In this document: piece by piece, positions 41,458-49,760 of the stretch | Position numbering within the stretch: position 1 is the first letter of the stretch | How the letters are laid out: each line of letters opens with the position of its first letter | NCBI GenBank assembly: GCA_016931225.1 | Contig: JAFGFE010000020.1 | Location: forward strand, 62,001-126,000 | Length of the DNA stretch: 64,000 bases | Source of the DNA: Candidatus Zymogenaceae bacterium | Lineage (GTDB): Bacteria; Desulfobacterota; Zymogenia; Zymogenales; Zymogenaceae | Reading direction: 5' to 3' | Notes under the pieces: generated by a model | Told to the model about the DNA's origin: nothing | Databases searched by the model: none | The model's input: only the letters and a program-made list of their open reading frames with translations | Position numbers and translations under genes: made by a program

Positions 41458-42834
41458 TCACGTAACACCCGGTGTGCGAAGGGACGCCAACACCTTCGCC
41501 GCCTGGGAAAGCTGCCGAAAGACCGGGATACCCGCGGCCCGCATGGTCCCCTCGAATGTTTCAAACAGGGACGGGAAGCCGAACACCCAGGAGACGATCG
41601 GCTTTTTTGTCTCCTTCATGGCCCGGGTGAAGATATCCACTTTCTGGGTTTGAACGAAGGGAGATGCGAAGGGAAGCAGGAGTACCGCATCGATGTTCGG
41701 GTCCCGCATCACCACCGGGACCACCAGCTCGAAGGCCTCATTGATGCCCCGAATCTCCATTGTGGGCCACAGATCCACCGGGTTCTTCGGAGGCATCCAG
41801 GGGGGAAATATCTCCTGGAGGGCCGATATAGTTTCCGGAGCCAGATCCGGCACTTCAAGGTCCCAGTCGCTCAAAAGGTCGGTCGATACGATTCCGCCGC
41901 CGCCGGTCACGGTGATCACCGCCACCCGCCGCCCGCCGGCGGGAACCGGAAGGGTGGCCAGGGCCTGACCCACGTGTATCATCTCCATGAAATCACACAC
42001 ACGAATCACCCCCGATTGGGCGAGGGCGCCGGCTACCAGCGGCTCATTCCCCGCCAGTGACCCGGTATGGGAAAGCGCCGCCGCCCGAGATTGTTCGGTG
42101 CGGCCCGCCTTGAGGAGCACCAGATGCTTCTTCCCGGAGAGCTTTCTGGCGATCTCCATGAACTCCCTTCCCCGGGAGATTGATTCCAGGTACATGAGAA
42201 TCACCCTCGTGTCGTCCTCTTCGGCCAGGAACTTCAGGATATCGACCTCGTCGATATCCATCTTGTTCCCGATGGCCGCCACCTTGTCGATGCCGAAGTA
42301 CTCTCCGTCAAGCATCTGGACGAGGAATCCGCCTGCCAGCATGCCGCTCTGAGCGATGACGCTCACAGGGCCGGGGATGAGCTTTTCGTTGAGATCCGGT
42401 GCCGGCATGAAGGGGGCGAAAAAGAAATCCCGGGCGCTGACGGAACCGGTGCAATTGGGGCCCCACACCCGGATGTCGTGTTTCTTCGCGATTGCGAGGA
42501 CTTTTTGGGCCAGCGCTTCGCCGTCCGCCCCTACTTCCGCGAAGCCGGCGGCCTGAATCTGTATTCTCCGTATGCCCAGTTCAGCGCATTCCGTCACCGT
42601 CGACGGAACGAGACCCGCCGGGATGAAGAGTATCACCAGCTCCACCGCCTCCGGAAGGTCCGATACCGACCGGTAGCAGGTATGCCCGCCTATTTCATCA
42701 TAGTTCGGATTGACCGGATAGACCCGGCCGCCGTAGTAGGTTTTCAGGTTATTGAAAATGTGATAGCCGCCCTTAACCGAATTCGCCGTCGCACCAACCA
42801 CCGCCACGCTCTCGGGTCGAAAGAAACTCTGCAT
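41458..42834 (-). CDS. Acyl-CoA synthetase (ADP-forming), alpha part only
   Basis: This 458-residue protein has a CoA-binding domain (VAVVGATANSVKGG), VWGPNCTG, VIAQSGML and ALSHTGSLAG with the His that carries phosphate in this enzyme class. It stops before any ATP-grasp (beta) domain, and no beta gene is adjacent. In ADP-forming acetyl-CoA synthetases the two parts may be separate genes, so a partner elsewhere is expected. Coupled to the DUF401 transporter gene. Weak ribosome site; the -10 box at 42873 is perfect. Confidence 0.88.
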   Translation of the reverse strand: MQSFFRPESVAVVGATANSVKGGYHIFNNLKTYYGGRVYPVNPNYDEIGGHTCYRSVSDLPEAVELVILFIPAGLVPSTVTECAELGIRRIQIQAAGFAEVGADGEALAQKVLAIAKKHDIRVWGPNCTGSVSARDFFFAPFMPAPDLNEKLIPGPVSVIAQSGMLAGGFLVQMLDGEYFGIDKVAAIGNKMDIDEVDILKFLAEEDDTRVILMYLESISRGREFMEIARKLSGKKHLVLLKAGRTEQSRAAALSHTGSLAGNEPLVAGALAQSGVIRVCDFMEMIHVGQALATLPVPAGGRRVAVITVTGGGGIVSTDLLSDWDLEVPDLAPETISALQEIFPPWMPPKNPVDLWPTMEIRGINEAFELVVPVVMRDPNIDAVLLLPFASPFVQTQKVDIFTRAMKETKKPIVSWVFGFPSLFETFEGTMRAAGIPVFRQLSQAAKVLASLRTPGVT

Positions 42835-42872
42835 GAGAAGATAACCTGCCGCATGAGACCAAAAAAGACTTT

Positions 42873-42901
42873 ATTATACTACATGCTGAGAGAAAATTAA
42901 A
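42873..42901 (-). promoter_or_regulatory. Candidate promoter for the synthetase/DUF401 pair
   Basis: On the minus strand a perfect TATAAT (42873-42878) with TTTAAT (42896-42901) 17 bp upstream. The rest of the 311-bp gap 42835-43145 shows only short imperfect stems (for example ACCCGC 43111-43116 with GCGGGT 43127-43132) and no gene. Confidence 0.5.
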
Positions 42902-43145
42902 GTACTGTCCTATATATGACTCCTATTTTTTTGCTACGCCGCCTTCCGGGTCACTCAGACGCTTTCTAAAATCGAAAGAAGCCGTTCCCGAATGGGGGAA
43001 TGAACGGTCGGGTGAGTCAGGCCGAAGCCGTGACTTAAGAGGCACATACGCCGAAAACGCACCCGAAAAAATCCATCTCTGGGGCCGACCGACAGAGGAT
43101 ATCTCCGTCAACCCGCCGAACAAAAAGCGGGTATTCGACGACCTG

Positions 43146-45647
43146 TTAGGTTTTATCGTCGCCCGTATACGATTGAGCGCTCCCCGGTTCTCTTTCGAGA
43201 AATCGCAGGGGATCGACCATTCCCCCATCGAAGAGTATATCGGCCAGAATCCTCACGATGGGAAGATCCACCTTGTAGCGCTCGGATAGGACCAATGCGG
43301 CCCGCACCGCCTGGTACCCTTCCACGTTCTTCTTCGCCCGGCGAAACTGGGCCAGCGCCCCGGCAACGCCGGTCTTCGTGAGGGATCTGCCGAACTGACT
43401 GTTTCGGCCCCCCCGGGCGGTGGCCAAAAAATCCGCCATCCACGCCTGTCCGGTGGATCCGAAGGTCTCATCCCTCGCCCCCATCGCCCGGCCCAATCGC
43501 CCCACCTCCCTGGATATCCGTGTCACCAGGGCGGCGGTGAAATTCACCGATGAGTCCTTGGCTCCGTCGCATATGCCGTAGGCGATGGCGTATACGTTTT
43601 TCATGGCCGCGGCGAGCTGCACGCCGGTCACGTCGTTGCTGGTATCCACCAAAAACAGCGGCGTCTCAAAAAGCCCCACCAGGGTATCGAGGACATCGAT
43701 ATCCTCCGCGGCGATCTGGGTGACGGTGAGCTTTCCCTCCATTATCTCGCTGGCGAGGTTCGCCCCGGAGAGCACCGCCAGCCGGACGTTTCGTCTGCCC
43801 AGCCGCTCCGTCTCCTCCCACGCCATCTCCACAGGCAAAAGCGCCGTTTCAGCCTCGAAGCCTTTGGTGGCGATCAACAGGATAAGGGCCCCCTCGTGCT
43901 CCCGGAGTACGCCGCGAACCGCCGCTCGAAAATGATGACTGGGCGTGGCGATGATCACCACGTCGGCGTCCCGCACAGCCGCCGCCAGGTCCGTCTCCAC
44001 GTGCACAACTCGGGGGAGAATGCTTCCCTCGAAAAAGTCCGGGTGACTCCTGGTCTCGCTGATGGCCTCCATCAACCTTTCCCTGGCATCATAGAGGATC
44101 AGCCCGTAATCAACAAATTGAGGATGTTCTTCAAATTTTCTTCCCAGGTGTGCCGTGAGGGTGTAGCCGAAGGCCCCGGCGTTGACCATCGTAATATTGT
44201 AGCGGGCCTTCGCCGCATACACACGGACGTCCGCCTGGTTGGCGTAAAAACGGCCAAGCCGAATATCCCGCACCCAATATCTTCTGGGTGGCCAGGGGCT
44301 TTTCCCGACGATTTTCCTCTTCACGAGAGGTTCCAACTCCATCGTGAGGTTCCGGGCCATGTCCCCCTGAAAGGCGTTGTCGAAGCTGGGAGATTGATGA
44401 TAGTACCTTTGACAGAACTCATCGATGCGGACCTGTTTCCGCCCGACCTCGGAGGCAAGCTCCTTCATCGTCCGGGGTCCGCCTCGAAGCAGCTCCCCCA
44501 CCGCCACGTGAACCGGGAATATCCGTTTGTTGACGGCGATATCCTCCATTACCCGGCGGACGATTTTCCGCTCGAACGCCGGGCGATCGCCCGCAGGCGT
44601 TTGGAGCTCCCCGGCCAAAAACGGCTCCCCCGGGACCACATATGCCCTGCCGAAAACGCCGGTCACCGATTCCAGGAGGGCCTGAAAAAGTCGATCGCCA
44701 TAGTCTCGGCCGAACCGGAGATACTCACGCACGGGAACAGCCACCCCGCGGTCCCGGGGAGTCAAAATCCCCATCAGCGGTGAGCGGTATACCAGCGATC
44801 GATCTTCGGGTACCCGAAAATAGGACGCCGAAAGGGGCACCACCAGAACATCCCGCCCGCATGACATGAGGGCTGTGAGAATCCACTCCGGTATGGTCGC
44901 CCGGAGGGTGCCGTCTATGCTCCTGGTGGTATACCGGGACGCCTCGGCATGGACTACCAGGGACGCCCCCTGGTTCATGATCGCAGCGGCGTATCGGGCC
45001 AGTATCTCCTCATATTCCTCCCTGTGTGCGCTCCACAACAGATCTTTTGTAATTTTTATACACATCAGCCGCTTGAGGGCGTCCTCAACCCCCGGCGTGG
45101 GCATCAACAGGTTGCCGATCGCCGAACAGGGAAGCGAAAGACCCATGACGTCAAGGTAGACGGCGATGGCGAGACTGTCCAGGTGGGAATGATAGTTGGG
45201 GAGATAGAGGACCGGGCCGTCGAAACCGGCGATTCTATCGATGCGGGACGCCTCCCGCTCGGTGCGTTCGGAGAAGGGGATTTTGATGTCACGGTGGGTG
45301 AAGATATGGCGGGAAATGAACGCACCGGCGATGCGACAGCGACGGTGAAACCCCTTGTCGTACCGACAGGCGGTATCGGCCAGGATATCCCGGGCGGAGA
45401 ACCCACCCGTACCTGATCTGTGGCTCGTCGGACGAGGGAATACCGTGTCCGGCAGGTCTTCCAGCGCCTCGCGATACGCCGCGTCCAGCATACAACGAGT
45501 ACGCTTGGCTGCGGCTTCGTCAAAGGGGGAAAGCACGGCGCTATGGGCCGAATAACCTGGCGTCGCCTCGATACGCCGGAAAAACGGCTCCAGGGATGAG
45601 GCCACAAACCGCTTCAGAAAAAGATTGACGACCCGGGAAGGGCTCAT
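43146..45647 (-). CDS. Fusion: glycerol-3-phosphate acyltransferase-like + glycerol-3-phosphate dehydrogenase (GpsA-like)
   Basis: This 833-residue protein joins two lipid enzymes. Residues about 60-400 resemble PlsB/GPAT acyltransferases (block I YLPNYHSHLDSLA, later VVHAEASRYTTRS and VVPLSASYFR). Residues about 480-815 resemble GpsA: NAGAFGYTLT (489-498, NAD site), ATKGFE, LSGANLASEI, AAMKNVYAIAYG with Lys683, and GRNSQFG. Together they could make G3P from DHAP and acylate it. Odd: in block I the catalytic His position (H-x4-D) is Tyr152, with His153 next to it. The first Gly of the NAD motif is Asn. ATG 45647 lies 4 nt after the stress-protein stop. Confidence 0.85.
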   Translation of the reverse strand: MSPSRVVNLFLKRFVASSLEPFFRRIEATPGYSAHSAVLSPFDEAAAKRTRCMLDAAYREALEDLPDTVFPRPTSHRSGTGGFSARDILADTACRYDKGFHRRCRIAGAFISRHIFTHRDIKIPFSERTEREASRIDRIAGFDGPVLYLPNYHSHLDSLAIAVYLDVMGLSLPCSAIGNLLMPTPGVEDALKRLMCIKITKDLLWSAHREEYEEILARYAAAIMNQGASLVVHAEASRYTTRSIDGTLRATIPEWILTALMSCGRDVLVVPLSASYFRVPEDRSLVYRSPLMGILTPRDRGVAVPVREYLRFGRDYGDRLFQALLESVTGVFGRAYVVPGEPFLAGELQTPAGDRPAFERKIVRRVMEDIAVNKRIFPVHVAVGELLRGGPRTMKELASEVGRKQVRIDEFCQRYYHQSPSFDNAFQGDMARNLTMELEPLVKRKIVGKSPWPPRRYWVRDIRLGRFYANQADVRVYAAKARYNITMVNAGAFGYTLTAHLGRKFEEHPQFVDYGLILYDARERLMEAISETRSHPDFFEGSILPRVVHVETDLAAAVRDADVVIIATPSHHFRAAVRGVLREHEGALILLIATKGFEAETALLPVEMAWEETERLGRRNVRLAVLSGANLASEIMEGKLTVTQIAAEDIDVLDTLVGLFETPLFLVDTSNDVTGVQLAAAMKNVYAIAYGICDGAKDSSVNFTAALVTRISREVGRLGRAMGARDETFGSTGQAWMADFLATARGGRNSQFGRSLTKTGVAGALAQFRRAKKNVEGYQAVRAALVLSERYKVDLPIVRILADILFDGGMVDPLRFLEREPGSAQSYTGDDKT

Positions 45648-45651
45648 ACGA

Positions 45652-46098
45652 TCACTGGACCACCAACACGGGGCACTCGGCCAGGTGAATGACCCTGTTT
45701 GCCACACTGCCGATCAGGCCCCTGGTCCTGCCGCCGTCCTTTGGCCTGCCGTGGGTCCCCATGACGATTAGATCGATCTTTTTCTTCTTCGCATACGTGA
45801 CGATTTCATCCGAGGGGAATCCATCCTTAATAACCTCAACCATGCTGACGCCGGCCTCTTTCGCCTGGTCTTTGATGTCATAGAAATACTTTCTGCCGTC
45901 CCGCTTGATGCTCTCCTGGAATTCCTTCACATCGCCCTTTCCGGTGCTACGCAGAGCGTCCACCACCAGCTCGGACACCACGAACAGCGTATGCAGCTCT
46001 GCGTCGAATCGCTTGGCGATTCCCACCGCGGTAGTCGCCGCCCGACTGGAACAGCTCGATCCATCCACCGCTACCAGAATCTTCTTGTAATCGATCAT
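45652..46098 (-). CDS. Universal stress protein (UspA family)
   Basis: This 148-residue single-domain protein has ILVAVDGSSCSSRA at the start and IVMGTHGRPKDGG-...-GSVANRVI near the end, the G-2x-G-9x-G(S/T) ATP-binding pattern. The frame is open to 46149; GGGGAGG precedes ATG 46098. It is immediately upstream of, and probably co-translated with, the acyltransferase/dehydrogenase fusion. This is an unusual link between stress signalling and phospholipid synthesis. Confidence 0.93.
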   Translation of the reverse strand: MIDYKKILVAVDGSSCSSRAATTAVGIAKRFDAELHTLFVVSELVVDALRSTGKGDVKEFQESIKRDGRKYFYDIKDQAKEAGVSMVEVIKDGFPSDEIVTYAKKKKIDLIVMGTHGRPKDGGRTRGLIGSVANRVIHLAECPVLVVQ

Positions 46099-46129
46099 GA
46101 CACCTCCCCGATGAGTGGTTTTCATGCTC

Positions 46130-46157
46130 ATGATATACAAGATGAGCAAAACGTCAA
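46130..46157 (-). promoter_or_regulatory. Promoter for the stress protein/fusion operon
   Basis: On the minus strand, TTGACG (46152-46157), 16-bp spacer, TATCAT (46130-46135), about 30 bp before ATG 46098. Confidence 0.5.
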
Positions 46158-46252
46158 GTCAAATATCAAGACGTCACGGGATATATCAGGTATATCTTGC
46201 GAAAAGAAACCTTTTCGGGTACAAATAGAGGCATGACTATGAGAATTGTTAT

Positions 46253-47473
46253 ATGATCAGCAGAGCTCACTGCCGTCGTTTTCGGATGCTCGCGACCGTC
46301 GTTTGTGTCCTCCTTTTCCTTCCGGTTCCCCGCGTCCGGGCCGATGAGATACTACTCACCGTCCACATCCTCGAAAAACATGTGTGTGATCGATTCACCC
46401 TCTCTTCCGCTGAAGGTCTGAACATAACCACCGGCTCAACCGTCACACCATCATCCGGTTCCGTCACCATCTCTTCAACCTCGGAGGGACTTATCTTGAC
46501 AATGGATGATAGAACGACCATCATTCCGAGCGGGCGGGCTATATTCACTCCCCTCGCCCCCGAAATGCCCATCACCGTATTCATCAAGGAGTCTTCCCTC
46601 ACCCGCTCCTACCGGGGGGATATCACCGTTACCTGTAACGAAGCGGGACCGATCATCATCAACAGGGTATCTCTTTCCGACTATCTGGCTTCGGTTGTCG
46701 CAGGCGAGATGGGGGGAATTGACGAGGAGGCGTTGATGGCCCAAGCCATTATCTCCCGAACCTGGGTTTTGACCCACATGAAGAGTCACGAAACCGCCGA
46801 CCTGTGCGACCTGACCCACTGCCAGAGCTACAGCGGGGCGGATGAGGAAACCCCCGCCGCGGTCCGCGCGATAAAGAAGACCGAAGGGCTGATCGTAACA
46901 TACGGAGGGGAGCCGGCGACGGTATTCTACCACGCCTGTGCCGGTGGTATGACCACCTCCCCGAAATACGTCTGGGGCGGCCCGGATATTCCGTATCTTG
47001 TACCCGTTTCGGAAGTCTACCGGGGTCGCGATCTTTCGGCGGGAAGCCCCCATCGATCATGGGAATGGCGAGTGGACCAAGATGAGCTGCTCGACATGCT
47101 GTCTGCATCATTCGGGGGTGCATATCGCTCCGTCTCCATTTCCGAGCGGGATCCATCAAACCGGGCGATGAGGATACTTCTATCGGGGGATGAGAACCGC
47201 ACCGTATCCGGAGAGGAGCTTCGCATCGCAGTGGGAAGGGAATATGGATGGGGTTGCCTTAAAAGCACCCTTTTCGACCTTACGATCAACGGTGGCGAGT
47301 ATGTCTTTTCCGGCAAGGGATTAGGGCACGGTGTGGGATTGAGCCAGTGGGGGGCGATGGAGCTTGCACGATCCGGCTTTACCGCAGAGGAGATCGTGCT
47401 CTTCTACTTTCCGAACACGGAGATCATCCCGCTCTCCGACTTCCCCGATCCGGCGCCGGGGTCAAACCGATGA
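46253..47473 (+). CDS. SpoIID/LytB domain protein
   Basis: This 406-residue protein has a signal sequence (MLATVVCVLLFLPVPRVRA) and a SpoIID domain: LSDYLASVVAGEMGG with Glu152 at the position of the catalytic Glu of SpoIID transglycosylase, ALMAQAIISRTW, YHACAGGMTTSPKYVWGG and GLGHGVGLSQWGAMELA. SpoIID cleaves denuded peptidoglycan glycan; LytB homologues in non-spore formers modify cell wall. It probably acts in the periplasm. Weak ribosome site; ATG 46286 is an alternative start. The GNAT gene follows after 28 bp. Confidence 0.9.
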   Translation: MISRAHCRRFRMLATVVCVLLFLPVPRVRADEILLTVHILEKHVCDRFTLSSAEGLNITTGSTVTPSSGSVTISSTSEGLILTMDDRTTIIPSGRAIFTPLAPEMPITVFIKESSLTRSYRGDITVTCNEAGPIIINRVSLSDYLASVVAGEMGGIDEEALMAQAIISRTWVLTHMKSHETADLCDLTHCQSYSGADEETPAAVRAIKKTEGLIVTYGGEPATVFYHACAGGMTTSPKYVWGGPDIPYLVPVSEVYRGRDLSAGSPHRSWEWRVDQDELLDMLSASFGGAYRSVSISERDPSNRAMRILLSGDENRTVSGEELRIAVGREYGWGCLKSTLFDLTINGGEYVFSGKGLGHGVGLSQWGAMELARSGFTAEEIVLFYFPNTEIIPLSDFPDPAPGSNR

Positions 47474-47501
47474 ACCGAATCGTTCCAGAGAAGGAATCGT
47501 A

Positions 47502-48047
47502 ATGAACGACATCACGGATGGATCCAAATTTTCCATACGCCCTGCGGATGAACGGGATGTTGGGGTGCTCACGAATATCATCCGCCGGTCATTCGCCCCG
47601 GTGGCGATACGATTCGAGATCACCCGCCGAACCTGCCCCACACACCCGTCCTTCTGCACAGACCGCTGGATAGAAGAAGACATGGCCGACGGGGACAGCT
47701 ATTTAATGCTTGTTCGGGACGAAATCCCCACAGGCTGCGTGGGTGTAAAACGGGGAAAGGAGGCGGGCATCTGCTACCTGACCCGGCTTGCGGTCATGCC
47801 GAACGCGCAGCATCGCGGCGGGGGGAGCGCACTCATCCAACAAGCCCTGGATGAGGCGAAACAGCGAGGGGCGAAAACGGCTCAGGTCGGCATCATCGCC
47901 GACGACACACGTCTGGAGGCCTGGTATCGGCGGCGGGGATTCGTCGTCTCATCACACGCCCGATTCATGCACCTCCCCTTCCGTGTCACGTTTCTGACAC
48001 GAAACCTGGACTCCTCGATCATCGAAAACGACTCCTTAGAATTCTGA
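47502..48047 (+). CDS. GNAT family N-acetyltransferase
   Basis: This 181-residue protein has FSIRPADERDVGV at the start, CYLTRLAVMPNAQHRGGGSALI (motif A with the CoA loop) and AWYRRRGFV (motif B). The frame reaches back to 47364 inside the SpoIID gene, but GAGAAGGA leads ATG 47502. The HPSFC-x-W insertion (TCPTHPSFCTDRW) after the first helices occurs in a subgroup of GNATs of unknown substrate. It follows the SpoIID gene and may be co-expressed. Confidence 0.9.
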   Translation: MNDITDGSKFSIRPADERDVGVLTNIIRRSFAPVAIRFEITRRTCPTHPSFCTDRWIEEDMADGDSYLMLVRDEIPTGCVGVKRGKEAGICYLTRLAVMPNAQHRGGGSALIQQALDEAKQRGAKTAQVGIIADDTRLEAWYRRRGFVVSSHARFMHLPFRVTFLTRNLDSSIIENDSLEF

Positions 48048-48101
48048 TTACTCTTTCAAATCCGCATCATCGTGAGGTGTCGGGACGGGCTCAGTTGTCT
48101 T

Positions 48102-48629
48102 TCATTCCCGCTTCGATTCGATCTCGATCACCCAGCGAATCTGGGTATGGGAGTAGTAGATACCGTGGTAGGCAAGAAAATATTCCTGGACGTATCCAGC
48201 AAGCTCGGTGACCGTCGGATCGATGCCTTGATCGTAATAGAACTCCGCCATAGCCCGGGATATTTCCCAGATCTGGTCAACTTCGTCGCCTCTCAGGCCG
48301 ATATGTTCGTAATCGAATTCATCATCCAGGGGAACATCGAGACCCCGGTAGTGGGAGCCGGGATCGGAAAATTGCACCTCTGATATGAATTCGCCGGGGT
48401 AGGAATAGAGGGTAAAGGTATCGTCGCCTTTTATCTTGAAATAGAGCCAGTTCCCCTCCCAGTAACAATCCCCGCCGATGATAAGAACACCGTCGGCGGT
48501 TTCGATGATGCAATCGCCGCCGAAGAGATTCGACACAGGACAAAAAAGAGCGAACAACAGTATTATGAACGGCAGAAATGTCTTTTTTGTTATTTTCACT
48601 GCGTTGCGGGATGTGAAACATTCATTCAC
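48102..48629 (-). CDS. Secreted hypothetical protein, third gene of the LCP-like operon
   Basis: This 175-residue protein has a signal segment (TFLPFIILLFALFCPVSNLFGG) and a mature acidic, aromatic-rich part with no family that I recognise. The first possible start is GTG 48629, 12 bp after the upstream stop; GTG 48599 is an alternative. Small beta-rich domain first (IIETADGVLIIGGDCYWEG), helical part later (VDQIWEISRAMAEFYYDQG). Likely periplasmic and co-transcribed with the lipoprotein gene. Confidence 0.75.
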   Translation of the reverse strand: MNECFTSRNAVKITKKTFLPFIILLFALFCPVSNLFGGDCIIETADGVLIIGGDCYWEGNWLYFKIKGDDTFTLYSYPGEFISEVQFSDPGSHYRGLDVPLDDEFDYEHIGLRGDEVDQIWEISRAMAEFYYDQGIDPTVTELAGYVQEYFLAYHGIYYSHTQIRWVIEIESKRE

Positions 48630-48641
48630 GCCGATTTCCGC

Positions 48642-49760
48642 TTACTCCTCCGCTTCGTACACATCGGTCTGTTTCATGGCATCACTCAGATATGACTGCA
48701 CCAACTTCTTGGGAGCGAGAAAGATGGAGCCGTCGGGTATCGGCTCGTTATAGGCCGATAGATCCGTGGAGACGAATTCATCAAATTTCTCAGGGTCCAC
48801 CGGATAGAATGGGCGTAGGATCGCCTCGAACCCGTAATCGAACTCCTCGTCCATCAAAAGGGAAAAGGGTTTAAAATAGGCGTGGCGCTCGAACTGCTCG
48901 GCGAAAAGCGGATCGTCCCCTCCTTGAACACAGAAGAGGATATGGCTGATGTAGTGCCGGGGATAATTGGTCTGGTTATACAACCCGACCACGATGTCCC
49001 CCTCCCGAGGGATGTAGCCGAAGCTCCCCACCATCGGCAGCCGAACGCGAATGGGAAGCTCATCCTTGTTCTCGACCCAGAAATTGAAGCCGTCAAGCCC
49101 CGTCTCCTCGTCGTACTTCATGGCCACCACCCAGCGCTTATCATACATGCGCTCGAAGGCGATCCATGAAAACTCCGCGTAGTTGAGGCTCATGTAGTCG
49201 AAGAAGGAGTAGAAATCCCGTTTGAGGGTCTGCTTCATGGCAACGGAGAGGCTCCCCGCCCGCTTCATGGTCACATCACCCCTTTTCACCGCGGTGAAGA
49301 CCTTCCCATAATAGAGCATTTCCATCGGATTTGCATACCCGAATTCCCCCGACAGGTGATAGATCCACTTATAATAGTTGAGTTGAAGCCCCCCCAGGCA
49401 ATTCGGCTTCTCGTCGTCGGTGTCCAGTATCTCAAAATCCCGGGGCTCAAACTCATCCCAGAATGACGTGCGGTAGAAGGGAAAATCGATCCCCATCGTA
49501 TCGAAGGGAAGGCTTGCATGATTTATGATATCGGCCCCGACGTAGGGATTCGCCGCCTCTCCCACATTCAGGCCGTAGCGAAGGAGTTCATCCTCCACCA
49601 GTGAATTGTCCACCCTCCCGATACCATCCAGCGAAACACACCCGGAAAGCAAAAACAGGAGCGCGATCAGAATGAGAACCGAATCCACGATACGACGAAA
49701 GCACGTCGGCGGATGAGCGGCGATAGATGATGTGATACTATGGTGTCGTCGAACCAGCAT
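48642..49760 (-). CDS. Lipoprotein of unknown function
   Basis: This 372-residue protein has a signal segment and lipobox LLSGC (LILIALLFLLSGCVS). The mature domain is rich in Tyr, Phe and acidic residues (GIDFPFYRTSFWDEFEPRDFE, VAMKYDEETGLDGFNFWV). I do not recognise a family. The frame opens with GTG 49775, but GAGGAG 7 bp before ATG 49760 decides the start. It overlaps the end of the LCP-like gene by 23 bp, so the products are likely made together. Confidence 0.85.
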   Translation of the reverse strand: MLVRRHHSITSSIAAHPPTCFRRIVDSVLILIALLFLLSGCVSLDGIGRVDNSLVEDELLRYGLNVGEAANPYVGADIINHASLPFDTMGIDFPFYRTSFWDEFEPRDFEILDTDDEKPNCLGGLQLNYYKWIYHLSGEFGYANPMEMLYYGKVFTAVKRGDVTMKRAGSLSVAMKQTLKRDFYSFFDYMSLNYAEFSWIAFERMYDKRWVVAMKYDEETGLDGFNFWVENKDELPIRVRLPMVGSFGYIPREGDIVVGLYNQTNYPRHYISHILFCVQGGDDPLFAEQFERHAYFKPFSLLMDEEFDYGFEAILRPFYPVDPEKFDEFVSTDLSAYNEPIPDGSIFLAPKKLVQSYLSDAMKQTDVYEAEE

